Source of the DNA: Pseudisothecium myosuroides
Taxonomy: Eukaryota > Streptophyta > Bryopsida > Hypnales > Lembophyllaceae
Length of the DNA stretch: 64,000 nt
NCBI GenBank assembly: GCA_951799445.1
Contig: OX637290.1
Coordinates: 2,296,501-2,360,500 of the forward strand
Direction: 5' to 3'
The notes below the pieces were generated by a model. The model saw only the letters and a program-made list of their open reading frames with translations, did not search any database and was not told the origin of the DNA. The stretch's first letter is position 1. Each line of letters starts with the position of its first letter. Below are positions 22,048 through 34,206 of this stretch, in pieces. The translations under genes and the position numbers were made by a program.

Positions 22048-23189
22048 GGTAGTCCTTTGTTTTTGTTTGATTTTTTTCAAGCTCACCGCTTAAATTGAGA
22101 AAATATTACACCTTTTCAATCTAACTTCCTTCTTTCCCTTCCTCCTTCCTTTTCTTTCTTCCTCCCTCCTTCTACACTAGTACTATTCCACCTAAGCTTT
22201 TATGAGTCTTACACTATGGTCTCAAACTCCAAGGAGGGTTTTAAGATGCCAACTATCCTCTTACACAATTTTGCTTTTGTGTCATCCTAATCCTTCTCTC
22301 AACGGTCACCACAAATTCTCAAGATTTTCTCTTAGGTCGACCTAGCTCTAGGCCTAGGTCACTATTTATCGTCTCTCTCACCTCTCCCCTATTTCATTCG
22401 ATTTTCTTCTACCCTTCCTCCATTGTGTGTAGAGTGTTTTGTAGTTGTTGGTGAGAGTGAGGCTTCCTTGTGTGCAGGTACGGTGGTGCTCCGCTCTTTT
22501 CTCCCTCCTCCCTTTTTTTGTGTTTAGACTCTAATCCTACTCCAACTCCACCTTGGCCATAAATTAGTCCAGCATCTTTTGTTTTGTATTGTTTTGGTTT
22601 TGTGTTCTGGTTTGAGAGAATACCAAAAAACCAAAAAAAAAAGTCCAAGATGGGAGAGCCCGAATTGGGGCCCGATTTGTGCTGCCGAGCCTCTCGGCTG
22701 GCTGGCCTTCCAGCTGGTTAGGGGTCAATCAAAAGAATTTTTATTTTTTTTATTTTTATTTTTATTAATTACTGGTTCTGAACTGGACTTGATTCGGTTC
22801 TGAACTGGATTTTTGGTTCTGGACTGGACTTGACTCGGGTTCTAAATTGGATTTTTGACTTGGGTTCTAAACTGGATTTTTGGGTTATGGTTCTAAAACT
22901 GGATTTTTGCTAAAAGCTAAATAAAGACTGAATTTTTGCTACAAGCTAATAAAAGATGGGATTTTGCTAGAATTAGGGGGAGATAAAGCTTTGGGGTGCA
23001 CTAAACTCTCTAAGACTTTGGGAAACCACTAAACTAAATAAAACTTTGGGGAACAACTAAACTCTCTAAACTTTGGGAATAACTAAACTTCACTCAATGC
23101 AAAGGAACCTACATATCTTGGAAGCTAAACTCTGGAGGTTTCCACAAAGGTCTTGGAAACTAGACTTTGGAACTAAACATGGAAGAGGT

Positions 23190-23425
23190 GCAAAGCTTCG
23201 CCGTTAAATTGGTTTTAACACCAACTTTAGGACTTCTTGACACCTCGGGGGTTCAAAGCTCCGCCGTCTACACTTTTAACACACGCTTTAGGACTTTCAC
23301 TTTGTCACTAGTTCAAAGCTTCGCCGTCTCCAAGGGGGGTCCACACAATGAGAGAGACTTTAGAAGAGGGAAAAAACTAAACTTTTAAAGAGAACACACA
23401 CAGGGTCAAAGCTTCGCCGTCCCGG
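23190..23425 (-). repeat. GACGGCGAAGCTTTG motif repeats, LTR copy 1
   Basis: Four copies on the minus strand (around 23191, 23252, 23312, 23404), each followed by a less conserved stretch with TCCTAAAG. The solo LTR has six copies. They lie about 460-700 bp downstream of the TATA box, thus in the transcribed leader. Confidence 0.7.
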
Positions 23426-23886
23426 AGGGGGGTCCACTCAACAAGGAGAAGGTTAGAAGGGGGTGTAAGGAAAAAAAACACAAGGAGAACACACACGAGT
23501 TAGACCACGTGGCAACACAAAGCTCACACGCTAAAGGCCCCCCAGAGCGGCATCGCCAAGGTACGGTGGAGGGTGACTTTAGGATTAGTGCAAGATACAA
23601 AAAGACTCTTAAAACTTTCACAAGTTAGACCACAACACGTACAAGAGAGAGAGAGAGAGGCTCTCCACTTACAACAAAGTACCAAAAACTTCACAAAAGA
23701 GTACACAAAGCAAGGTAGAAGGACCCCCAAGGACCTTCAAAGCTTGAAAATAAGCAACAATGGAGCCAAAAGTGCTCCGAAAACACCGTAGAGGTTTTTG
23801 GCTTCAAACGCCAAAATATCCAAAATAACTTGGACCCACGGATCCAAAACAAGAATTGGGGGTGTTCTAGAGAGAGAAATGGGGCC

Positions 23887-23894
23887 CTTATATA
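23887..23894 (-). promoter_or_regulatory. LTR TATA box
   Basis: TATATAAG within CCTATATAAGGGCCCC on the minus strand, conserved in sequence and position (about 1.29 kb from the LTR start) with 32965-32972 in the other LTR. Confidence 0.65.
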
Positions 23895-25178
23895 GGTTTC
23901 CAAGGGCTCACCCCTCTCTCTAAAGCTCTAAGGTAACCTTATCAACGGGGATTTTCATCCTCATCCTTAAAGATTTTCATCCTAAATCCTAAAAATCTAC
24001 TTCTACCATCTATGCTGGACCAACATCCTAACTTTTGGTGATTAGTTCCAATCGCCGAACGGATTGCGCTGTTGGATCCAGATCGCCGTGTTTAATCTTA
24101 GGTCCTTCAACCCCCCGTACCGAGGCCAAAAACCCATCGTAGGCTAATTTAGTTTAAAAACCAAATCGTGGTAAAATCCTAGATCTTGGGGGTCTCCTAT
24201 TTTGAGAAATGTGAATAGCCTAGGGTCTCCGGTAGGTGCGAGAGAGTCGGGAAGGACTTTTGGTTGACTTCATTTCGCCATCGTATGGGCCCGGGATGCC
24301 GGTCAACGTGGCGGAGACCCCGCCACGTGGTTAATTCCCGAGGAATCTCGCTGGTTCGGGTACTTGCCGCTATCGGAATGTCGTGAAACTTCACGGAGCG
24401 CATTAAATTAAACAAGCTAGTCTAATTTTTAGTGAAATTTTATTGTAACCTAGGTAATTTCCATGAAATTCCCATTGGAGGTTAGGAGGGTTGACCACCC
24501 GGAAAAGGTCCTTCTGCAAGTCGGAAGATGCCGGGATTTTTCACATGACCTCTCAGGGAGTCGCATGAAAGACGTGCAGGTGCGTTTCCGTACCTGGCAC
24601 GATGGGTCAATGGAGATTAAATTGGCCATCTCTTCGAATTAGCGACGGTGCGGGAATCTTTTGTAGGTGGAGGAATCTTGGCGAATCGATTTCGCCGTTG
24701 GACTCCTGGCATGGGATTCACCCTAGAACACCATCCTTGGACTGTAGATTCCTCCACGGGCCCGGTCTTGCGTTAGTGGCTCCTGCATGCTAACAATCGG
24801 GATTTTGGGAATTCGTCGATCCAATGGGGTATTCTAAATCTAACTCTAGGACCCGACCTAGTGGCCTCGCTGTGGATCCCTCGGACCGACTTAGCCATGA
24901 ATTGCCACATTCATAGTGGGAATTAACCCTTTTGGGGCTGTGTGACTTAAATCCTCCAAATCTGACCTTTTCGTTATTTCTATACTAGTTTTAGGCAAGG
25001 TTTGGGGAAATTCTAAGTAAAAACACAAATCTAGACCAAATACTATAATGGGTATGACACAATCCTATTTTGGTTCTACACTCTTTTTATGATTTTTTGT
25101 ATACTTTTATCAACTTTAAATTGCAAATTTTCAAAAAAATAATTCTACGAGTCCCAAGTGACAAATTGGGAGCTCACA

Positions 25179-25841
25179 TTGGGGAGGTCCAAGAAAGTAA
25201 TAAAAGAGTCTAATTTGACTCAATTCGGACACGGTATGCTCCTCGTGCGCCGGTCAACTCGCGGGGAATGTTGTAAATTCGTTAAAAGTCGTTGCTGTCG
25301 CCAGTTTGGGTACTTGTTGGTATCAGAATGTCTTGAAATTTGGCATGGCTCTTGATTAGGTTAAAAAAAGCTATCCTAATTTTTAGTGAGATTTTACCAA
25401 CACTTAGATAATTTCTATGAATTTCCAAATGCTGATAAACACGGTTGACCTCCCAGATGGTCATCTTCCGTAACTTAATAAATTACGAAACTTTTTGGGT
25501 AGCTTTTAGGAAGCATCCCAAGGCTAAGTGAAAAATCCCATGTTTGTTTTGCACTTTTCCAAAATGGTATAAAATAAATACCTATCAATTTAATTCCCGT
25601 GGAGGAGAATCATTCCCGATATAGGAAATCTTCACAATCCGACTTCACCGTTGCGCTCCTGGTGTGTTTTTGTGCTAGAAACACGGACTTTCTGGGACAT
25701 GGCACTGCATTCGTAGGGACTTTCGTCAATTGCGTTGTCAATCTACTTTTTACGACTCTAGACTAGAAGTAATCGTAAAAATGAGCAAAAAATGGAAAAA
25801 AAGAAAATTCCAAGGTCCAGGTGACAACTACGGGGCTCACA
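25179..25841 (-). mobile_element. Older diverged LTR fragment of the same family
   Basis: Starts TGTGAGCCCCGTAG at 25841 on the minus strand and repeats, with many differences and deletions, the first kilobase of the neighbouring LTR. For example, TTTGGGTACTTGTTGGTATC here matches TTCGGGTACTTGCCGCTATC at 24355. The younger LTR begins at 25178 within it, so the younger element probably inserted into this older copy. No purine tract lies upstream of 25841. Confidence 0.6.
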
Positions 25842-26499
25842 TATGGCGGCCATTTGCAGTACGATTGTAAATTGTGAGAATCCAAAATCTCTTGCTAACC
25901 TTAAATCCTGGGCACACGGTCAATGGCTCTTGTTTACTCGGTTGTAGGTTCAATAAAGATAGTGATCAAAGACAATTTTGATCACGGACTGACTCTAAGA
26001 GCATGTGATGTGTCAAGAAAAGATCTTGGTGACACCATCATGTATACGATTTTTGGTTCATTGATTATCTAAAATAATTTTTTTGTGATATCCCGTCCGC
26101 ATTAGTCAGAGCTGACTGGATCTATAGAGAATAAATGTTAAAAAGCCATCCTTCCGCCTCGGTCGGAGCCAACTTGGACTATAAAGGAGATAGAAAAGAG
26201 AGAAAAAAAACCATGTCTACATTTGACCCTGCAAATTTGGACCTATAGATAAAAAAGATTTCAAACCCGCCTTCCTCCCTCAATGGAATGAGTTTGGACT
26301 AAAGAAAGAAAAAGAGAAGAAATATAAAGGAAAAATAATTCAAAACAAGTCATAAAAGGGACAAGTGGTCTAAGACCTCAATGCTTTGGAGCTCACTTGT
26401 AAAAGTGTCTCCAGCCGTCTAACCCGTCTTTAGTGTCGTTTGACTTCCTGCCTTGTCACTAGCTCAGGGGCGGATGGTGCCCCGGCGACGGCCCAAAGT

Positions 26500-27327
26500 T
26501 CAAACCCTCGTCGCCGGTTTGATAATATTCGAACCGATAACTCCACCGTTACCGACCCTAGACAGCGTGGAGATGTCCGATGTCTCACCGGGGCGGTATA
26601 AATACCATTGCCGCCGCCGCCTGAACCGCACAGTGTAAAATTTACGGCTAACCAATCCCGAAGAAGAAGGTGGGCTGCCCCCATCACCTCTAAGACGTAA
26701 ATAGACCACCGTTCTCGATCGGGGAAGAATGCGGAAGGGGTCACAAACTGTAAGTACTTGTCCCCCATCCATGGATCTCCACGTAATGTTGACTGTCTCT
26801 GCGAGATTTACAAATTGACCTTCCAACATGATGTCACGGTTAGGTTGCAAAATCTCTACATTTTCAAGGTAAATCAAAAGTGATCTGGCCCTGGGTGGCC
26901 AGGGCCCTTGATCCTCCTGGGTCGGAGGAATTCTTTCCAACGGTACTTCGCGACCGGGTTGTGATTCCTTGTCTTGCGATCGCCGTCGAATGTTTGGTAA
27001 CTGAGATAACTGCATGGGTAATTCTTCGCTAATTGGCTCCTCCGTGGGCACTTGGCTTGGTTCCTCCGTGGGCCCAGGTGCTGGCCTTTCCGTTGGCTCA
27101 TTTGTTTGCTCTTCCAATGGCGGCAATAAAAAGTAATCAGTTGGTCGTATAATAGGCTCCTTCGGTTGCACATTCACTAGCTCTTTCGGGGGCCGAATCA
27201 TGGAATCTTCGCGTCCTAGGCTCCTAGCGTAATAAGCTCCTCCGGTTGCACACACTGGCTCTTTCGGGGGTTGAATCATAGAATCTTCGCATCTTGGCGT
27301 AATTGGCTCCTCCGATTGCTCCTTCAC
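26500..27327 (-). CDS. Hypothetical frame with Pro/Glu-rich repeats
   Basis: An open frame of 275 codons; the first codon is GTG and the first in-frame ATG is residue 17. Residues 1-100 are Pro/Glu-rich repeats (PPKEP, PTEEP, EEPIS), encoded partly by tandem 70-80-bp DNA repeats that continue upstream with a stop codon. Residues 145-275 are not repetitive and contain a very basic stretch (RKFYTVRFRRRR), but show no domain that I recognise. It lies just upstream of the old LTR fragment and has higher GC than its surroundings, so it may be part of a retrotransposon's extra frame or a captured gene. A host gene is not supported. Confidence 0.3.
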   Translation of the reverse strand: MKEQSEEPITPRCEDSMIQPPKEPVCATGGAYYARSLGREDSMIRPPKELVNVQPKEPIIRPTDYFLLPPLEEQTNEPTERPAPGPTEEPSQVPTEEPISEELPMQLSQLPNIRRRSQDKESQPGREVPLERIPPTQEDQGPWPPRARSLLIYLENVEILQPNRDIMLEGQFVNLAETVNITWRSMDGGQVLTVCDPFRILPRSRTVVYLRLRGDGGSPPSSSGLVSRKFYTVRFRRRRQWYLYRPGETSDISTLSRVGNGGVIGSNIIKPATRV

Positions 27328-27412
27328 AGGCTCTTTCAGGGGCTAAATCATAGAATCTTTGCATCTTGGCGTAAGTGGCTCCTTCGGTTGCTCCTTCACG
27401 GGCTCTTTTGGG
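27150..27412 (-). repeat. Tandem repeat, units of about 70-80 bp
   Basis: Three full units and one partial, each containing GGCTCCTTCGGTTGC, GGCTCTTTCGGGGG and GAATCATAGAATCTTCGCAT on the plus strand. They encode the PPKEP-type protein repeats on the minus strand in their left part, but are broken by a stop in the right part. Confidence 0.7.
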
Positions 27413-27483
27413 GGAGGTGTCAACGGCAAAGCTACTGGAGCATTACTAAGCTGATTCATCATTCCTACTCTAAATGGTTCTAA

Positions 27484-30400
27484 CAATTCCTTCTCCTATT
27501 CTAAAATCTTGCAAGAGCCTGCGTTCATGGCGACAAGCTAATGCGACCACTCTACCATAGTTGGCTAAAACTAATCTACTTGGGACTTTGTGGCTCTCAT
27601 GTGTTTGGTGTCCAAGTAACAACTAATCTACTATTAGTTGACTGGATTCAACCAGTTGGGGTACGAACTTGACCTAGCCGGGGCTCTTTCGCACTGCCGG
27701 GGGTACGGACTTGACCTGTCTAGGTTCACTATCAACGGAATAAGCCCCTCACCCTTCTAAGGGGAAAGGCACCTAAGTGACTAACTAATGACTAATTGGC
27801 ACAAGGTGCCTGGACTCTCACGCTCCTCTCAACGTGACTAATACAAAACATAAATGACACAATCCCAAGTTTCTCCATACTTAACTACGGGTAGAAACAC
27901 AAGTAAAGGATCCTGCATTATCGACCTAAGAAACCTAGGACCAAAGTGGAACAACAGAAATTGAACAAAGTTGTGTTTCTCAACACACAACATTCTAAGA
28001 CTCAATGCTCCTGATGGCCACACAGATGGCAGTTGAAATCCCCCGTAATCCATATGCCATCTCCAAGTTTGCTACACCACACCCTAATGATCAAGACAAG
28101 AGTTGCCTCCTGGCTTTTATACTAGAATGTAATGAATCAGCATCTTGCTAGCTATCTGGACGGCGTTCCATAAAATTATTTTGTAGCAATGTTTGGAAGA
28201 AATGCAATTCAATATTATATTTTTATAATTATTTTATTTCAAAGATATTCACTACGTCAATCTTATGCTTTGTATCTTTATTGTAATTATTATTTCTTTT
28301 ATTTTCTAATGTTTAGGTCAATTTTATTTTTTGTGACAAAAAGCTAAAGAATTTTCTGTGTACTTAAGTCTGTATTCTTTCATTGCAATACTTTAGATCT
28401 TAGCTGTCTTTGGATTAATTGGATATAATGAATGTTGTACGTATCAATTTCCTTCGTCTTTAGCCGTCTTTGACGCTAGGATCCATGAAATAACATTGAC
28501 TATTTCACTATTTAAGTGCATATCAATGCTATACTTGTGTAACATATCTACCTATTGCTAAAACTAATTTGAACTTCGGGTTCAAATGAGGTATTAGGAG
28601 CCAACTTTGGCATAACCACTGCTTTTTTGAAACTATTATAGATTGTGTAGCTCAATTCTTTTTGGATTTGCCAAAAAAAACATGCCTCATTAATCGTAAA
28701 TGTTATAGTGTCACATTTGAATTATGTATAGTCTATGATATCATTATTTCATCTAAATTAAGTACAAAAATCCTCTAAATTAAGCATGTAACCAGTGCTT
28801 AATTAAGGATAAAAAGGATAAAAATCATACTCAATTGGATGTAAAATAGATACTTTAATGATGTTCATGGATAATAAATAGATAAATGAAGCCATAAATG
28901 AATGTATAGGCATTCCAAGAGCTAAATGAACAAAAATAAAAATAAAAATTCTATCCAAAGCAATCCAATAAGCACTACAAAGCTTGCCATGATTGGCTCC
29001 TAATACCTCACTTAGATCCCTTCCTAAACTAAGAAGTATTTAGGACACATTGTTGTATCAATATTTTGAATATTCTCAATTTAATGAACCCTTTTATAGT
29101 CTAATTTTAGGAGGATAATTAAAATGAGAATCCACATTCTTTCATTTTAATGAATATGGCCTTGAATGCATTGCTTTGCATTGTTTTAGGAGTGGCAAAT
29201 TTTTTTAAACCAATTGGGCTATTCCAGGTACATAAATATTTTTTAAATGGTGAAAACATCTCTACATGGTTTATATGAGAAACTTTACACTAAAAAAGTT
29301 CTTTATTATGACATAGGCATTAAGCACACTAATTTTAGAAAAAATCATTGATAACACATTCTATATTTACACATTGTATGTGCAAATCTTATGCAAATTG
29401 AGCATTTCATGCACCTTAGGAGCATTTGGGAAATCAATGCAACATAACTAAATCATATTAAGAACTGCTTTGTGAAGAATCCAAAGCACAAGGTAGAATT
29501 TGAGCTTGCATACCCCAATGAGAGGGAGGGAGAGAAATTCTCATAGATTTCGAGAGCAACCAAGGTGGCTAATTTATATTGTGAAGTGTCTTCCCCTCAT
29601 AGACAAATTGATCGTCACATATCTCTTTAAAATTGTTGGCACTTCAGGTGCCACGATACTTGTGATATAATTAAAGTGCTTATATATATATCGCTTGAAG
29701 TGGTGATGTTTTAAATTAAAAATTTCTATCCTATTTAGACAAAATAAATTGGAAAAAATAGGTTGGACTATTTAAATGAATTTAATAAAAATACATGTAT
29801 TAACACACATATACAAGAGATATTTATTATTCATAGTAGTCTTCAAATGTTTATAAAATTGATATCTTTTGCTTCTCATTTACAATTTTACTAAATATAT
29901 ATATTCATCCAATGGCCTTAATTCACGTTTTGCCAGAATTGCCATGAATTGTCACAAATATTGTCACAATTTTAGGAGTGAAAGTATTCATATTAAAGTG
30001 AAAATTATTAGAAGTGAATTGAGTTTTCATGTTGGAGGACTCTCTTCTTGTAGAGGATTTGTATCACTTTGCATTTTTTCTATATTAATTAGGGAGCAAT
30101 AAAGCCCTCTGAACAACTATTTGGATTGTAGATTTTAATTATAATGAATATTATATTCTCTTTTTTATAAATAAATTATTTTTTTAAATGCCACGTACAA
30201 TACTTATTCAAATTTCTTACAATATATTTATTTACTTTGGAAGAATGAAACATATTGATTTTTCAAAATTCTATTTTTGTATTAAAGCTTTTTTAATTTT
30301 GTTTCTTGTGATTGGTTTTATTCAATGTTGATAGAATTCCATACTAGAACATATATGTTCTTGCATGTTATAAAGAGAAAAATAAATAAAACTTTAATTA

Positions 30401-31620
30401 TTTATATTTTTTGTGTCAATTCATAGAATAATACCTAATTGAGGAATTCATAAATGATGTTTTCAAATTTAAATAGGTATATTAAATTCCTTTAAAGTAA
30501 ATATTAGGGCTGGATTTAGTAATGATTAAATAGAATAGGAGGATTTTCTTTGCCGAGATTGTTTACAATAATTGAACTGATTTATATACTGATAAATGCC
30601 AAATTTGTAGGTACTTCTAAGGTTCTTTTGTTTGTTACATAATAAGTAATATTTTTTCAAGAAACATCATTTTTAACCGCTAAGGGACAAAGGAATTTTT
30701 AGGCCCAAAATTGCTTCAAAGTACTTAACTCTAAAATAAGGCAAAAATCTTCATCTTTATTTATTCATTAACAAATTCAATTGTAGAATCCTTTCATTGA
30801 CTCATTAGAGTATACACTCCTAAATTTTCAAAGGAAAAAACCTTACCAATTCCTATATCAAGTCACCTGAATTTCAAAAAGAAGTATATTCAATTCTTTC
30901 CAAATGGTTAGATTTCATCTTTCAAACTTTTTACACAAAAATGTATAGATCCTACAACTTGTTACTTTCCGTTATATGTTGATGAAATAAATTGGAAATA
31001 CATATACCCCGCCCCAAAAAAAAGAAAAAATTCATATTTGTGCTTGAAAATAATAGTAAGTAGAATGAAGTAGAGTATGATTTAAAATATTGAATTGTTA
31101 TGAAATTGAAAAATGCCAATCTCAATGGTTGTAATGTTGTAATAAAAAATCTACATTCAAAGATTTTATTTTATTTCAAAAATATTGAAGAATGAATAAA
31201 ATAAAATACTTCAAAGCTTATTTTAAAGTCTAGATTACATAACTACCCGCAAACTAAAACTTCTCATAACTTTCATCTCATTAGTCAAAATAGAATGATT
31301 CAAAGCTTTTCACATGTATAAAAATATAGGAAACCAATTTCAAATGTTTATTTCTTAAAAAATTGATTTTTTGAGCTTCCTACCCACCAAGCAATGAAAA
31401 TTACATATCGTACAATAACCTTTTAACATGTCGTAAAAATTTATAAAAAGTGTTGCACCTCAAAGCTTATCCTTGGACACATGTTTTGTGAAAATTTAAA
31501 ATAAAATAAAATAAAAATCTAATCATAGTGAGCTACCCCAAATCGCTATGTTGCCTACAATCACATCATCACATATTACAAATTTTCAAATTTTCAAATT
31601 ATAATTATAATCAATACCTT
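27484..31620. other. Intergenic DNA, no gene recognised
   Basis: 27500-28110 is moderately GC-rich with direct repeats of GGTACGAACTTGACCT and GGTACGGACTTGACCT about 45 bp apart, probably decayed retroelement. From 28150 on it is AT-rich. It holds the inverted-repeat element 28587-29010 and, at 30675, a lone TTAACCGCTAAGGGAC that looks like one end of the TTAA family. Frames of up to 77 codons carry no recognisable domain. Confidence 0.5.
28587..29010. mobile_element. TIR MITE, TGAGGTATTAGGAGCC family
   Basis: A 424-bp segment with perfect 18-bp terminal inverted repeats TGAGGTATTAGGAGCCAA (left 28587-28604; right, complement, ending at 29010). The repeat continues weakly as GGCA. No coding capacity, and no convincing target duplication (AAA left, CTT right), so the superfamily is open. 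Confidence 0.7.
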
Positions 31621-31624
31621 AAGT

Positions 31625-31673
31625 TAGTTTGTTTGTTTGTTTTGTTTGTTACATTGAGATCTCCTGAACCATG
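31625..31673 (-). repeat. 215-bp repeat family, copy 5, left part
   Basis: The end of the family in minus orientation (GTTTGTTTTGTTTGTTACAT, then GAGATCTCCTGAACCATG), cut by insertion of the solo LTR at the CCATG target. Its continuation is at 36403. Confidence 0.7.
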
Positions 31674-32964
31674 TGTGAGCTCCCAATTTGTCACTTGGGA
31701 CTCGTAGAATTATTTTTTTGGAAATTTGCAATTTAAAGTTGATAAAAGTATAGAAAAACCCATAAAAAGAGTGTAGAACCAAAATAGGGTTGTGTCATAC
31801 CCATTATAGTATTTGGTCTAGATTTGTGTTCTACTTAGAATCCCCCCAAACTTGGCCTAAAAATAGTATAAAAATAACGGAAAGGTTAGATTTGGAGGAT
31901 CTGAGTCACACAGCCCCAAAAGGGCTAAATCCCACCATGAATGTGGCAATTCATGGCTAGGTCGGTCCGAGGGATCCACAGCGAGGCCACTAGGTCGGGT
32001 CCTAGAGTTAGATTTAGAATTCCCCATTAGATCGACGAATTCTCAAAATCCCGATTGTTAGCATGCAGGAGCCACTAACGCAAGACCGGGCCCGTGGAGG
32101 AATCTACAGCCCAAGGATGGTGTTTTAGGGTGAATCCCATGCCAGGAGTCCAACGGAGAAATCGGTTCGCCAAGATTCCTCCACCTGCAGAAGATTCCCG
32201 CACCATTGCTAATTCGAGGAGATGGCCAGTTTTAATCTCCATTGACCAATCGTGCCAAGTACGGAAACACACCCGCACGTCTTTCATGCGACTCCCTGAG
32301 AGGTCACGTGAAAAATCCCGGCATCTTCCGACTTGCAGAAGGACCTTTTCCGGGTGGTCAACCCTCCTAACCTCCAACGGGAATTTCATGGAAATTACCC
32401 AGGTTACAATAAAATCTCACTAAAAATTAGACTAGCTTGGTTTATATTAATAATGCGCTCCGTGAAGTTTCACGACATTCCGATAGCGGCAAGTACCCGA
32501 ACCGGCGAGATTCCTCGGGAATTAACCACGTGGCGGGGTCCCCGCCACGTTGACCGGCATCCCGGGCCCATACGATGGCGAAATGAAGTCAACCAAAAGT
32601 CCTTCCCGACTCTCTCGCACCTACCGGAGACCCTAGGCTATTCACATTTCTCAAAATAGGAGACCCCCAAGATCTAGGATTTTACCACGATTTGGTTTTT
32701 AAACTAAATTAGCCTACGATGGGTTTTTGGCCTCGGTACGGGGAGGTAGGGAGGATCCAGGACAAAATACGGCGATCTGGATCCAACGGCGCAATCCGTT
32801 TGGCGATTGGAGCTAATCTCCAAAAATTAGGATGTTGGTGCAGCATAGATGGTAGAAGTAGAATTTTTAGGATGTAGGATAAAAAACTTTGAGGATGAGG
32901 ATGAAAATCCCCGTTGATAAGGTTACCTTAGAGCTTTAGAGAGAGGGGTGAGCCCTTGGAAACC

Positions 32965-32972
32965 TATATAAG
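32965..32972 (+). promoter_or_regulatory. LTR TATA box (solo LTR)
   Basis: TATATAAG in AACCTATATAAGGGCCCC, conserved with the other LTR. Transcription would be expected to start near 33000, leaving a leader of about 1.8 kb before the ATG at 34831. Confidence 0.65.
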
Positions 32973-33427
32973 GGCCCCATTTCTCTTTCTAAAACACCCC
33001 CTCACTTTTGTTTGGGTCCGTGGGTCCAATTTGCTTTGGATATTTTGGCGTTTGAAGCCAAAAACCTCTACGATGTTTTTGGAGCACTTTTTGCTCTATT
33101 GTTGCTAGATTTCAAGCTTTGAAGGTCCTTAGGGGGTCCTTCTATCTTGCCTTGTGTACTTCTCATGCGTTGTTATACCCTAGTTATGAGTTAAGAGTCC
33201 TTGTTTCTCTCTTGTACCTTTGTGAAGCTAACTTGCGAGTTTAGGAGTCTTTTGGTGTCTTTTTCTAATCCTAAAGTCACCCCCCACTGTACCTTGGCGA
33301 TGCCGCTTTGGGGGGCCTTTAGCTTGTGAAGTTGTGTGTCTTTACGTGTCCTAACGTGTTCTCTTCCCTCACTTACGTGTTCTCGCCCTCTTCTAATCTT
33401 CCCCTTGTTGTGTGGACCCCCCCTTGG

Positions 33428-33935
33428 GACGGCGAAGCTTTGGCTTTGTCACGTGTGTTTCTCAAGTTTGTCTTTTCTACCTTCTTCTAATACTCCTCTT
33501 GTTGTGTAAACCCCCCCTCGGGACGGCGAAGCTTTGGCTTTGTCACGTGTGTTTCTTGAGTTTGTCTTTTTTACCTTCTTCTAATATTTCCCTCGTTGTG
33601 TGGAACCCCCCCACGGCGGCGAAGCTTTGAACTAGTAACCCCATCAAGTCCTATAGTGTGTGTTAAAATAGTCTTAGACGGCGGAGCTTTGAACCCGTGG
33701 AGTGTACAAGTCCTAAAGTTGGTGTTAAACCCAATTTTACGGCGAAGCTTTGAACCTCCATAGCCTTAGATTCCAAAGTCTAGTTTCCAAGACCTTCTTG
33801 GAAAAGTCCAGAGTTTAGCTTCCAAGATTGGTCACGAGTTTCTATGAAGAGAATGACCATCCCGTAACACTTAGCTTAGGTGACCGTTCTAAGAATTTGG
33901 GCCTAACCCCCCGGACAGCGAAGCTTCGATCTTGG
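33428..33935 (+). repeat. GACGGCGAAGCTTTG motif repeats, solo LTR
   Basis: Six copies (near 33428, 33522, 33614, 33677, 33738 and 33912). The first two belong to a longer tandem unit of about 94 bp that includes GGCTTTGTCACGTGTG. Copy number differs from the other LTR (four), so the array is changing by unequal exchange. Confidence 0.75.
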
Positions 33936-34018
33936 CCCTAACCCCCTACGAAAAATCCAATTTAAGTTGTGTTAGTGGGTTCCCCTAAGGGAACCCGGTT
34001 GTGTGGATTTTTGGGAAG

Positions 34019-34206
34019 GGCAGCTAGTAACCCGGACCAGCATACAGCCAGCATACCGGACCAGCATACCGGCCAGCATACAGCCAGCATACCGGACCGG
34101 CAGCCAGCCATACAGCATCGGGCAGTCAGCTTGACTGAACTAACATCAACATCGGGCTAAGTCAACTTGACTGAACTAAACATCAGCATCGAGCTAGTCA
34201 GCTTGG
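34019..34206 (+). repeat. Minisatellite within solo LTR
   Basis: Units of about 13-20 bp built on CCAGCATACCGG (34034-34110), then about three units of 30-35 bp built on CAGCTTGACTGAACTAA (34112-34206). The equivalent stretch of the other LTR (about 22750-22990) holds a different array based on GGTTCTGAACTGGA. This is the most divergent part of the two LTRs. Confidence 0.65.

Larger units (their letters stand above)
20426..25178 (-). mobile_element. 5' LTR of a giant-LTR retrotransposon
   Basis: About 4.75 kb on the minus strand, starting TGTGAGCTCCC at 25178 and ending GCGTCCACA at 20426, followed by the primer-binding site. It aligns end to end with the solo LTR 31674-36402 in inverted orientation. 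In transcription order it has about 1.29 kb of upstream sequence, a TATA box, short tandem GACGGCGAAGCTTTG motifs, a variable minisatellite, a 21-codon exon with splice donor, and a purine-rich repetitive tract. All open frames inside it other than the exon are treated as chance. The length is at the extreme end for plant LTRs. Confidence 0.85.

Noticed and set aside
26430..26768. 112-codon minus-strand frame
   Set aside because: Overlaps the longer 275-codon frame in another phase and has no domain.
32094..32659. Several 70-110-codon frames in the solo LTR
   Set aside because: Partly mirrored in the other LTR but not conserved as frames; they lie in the region upstream of the TATA box.
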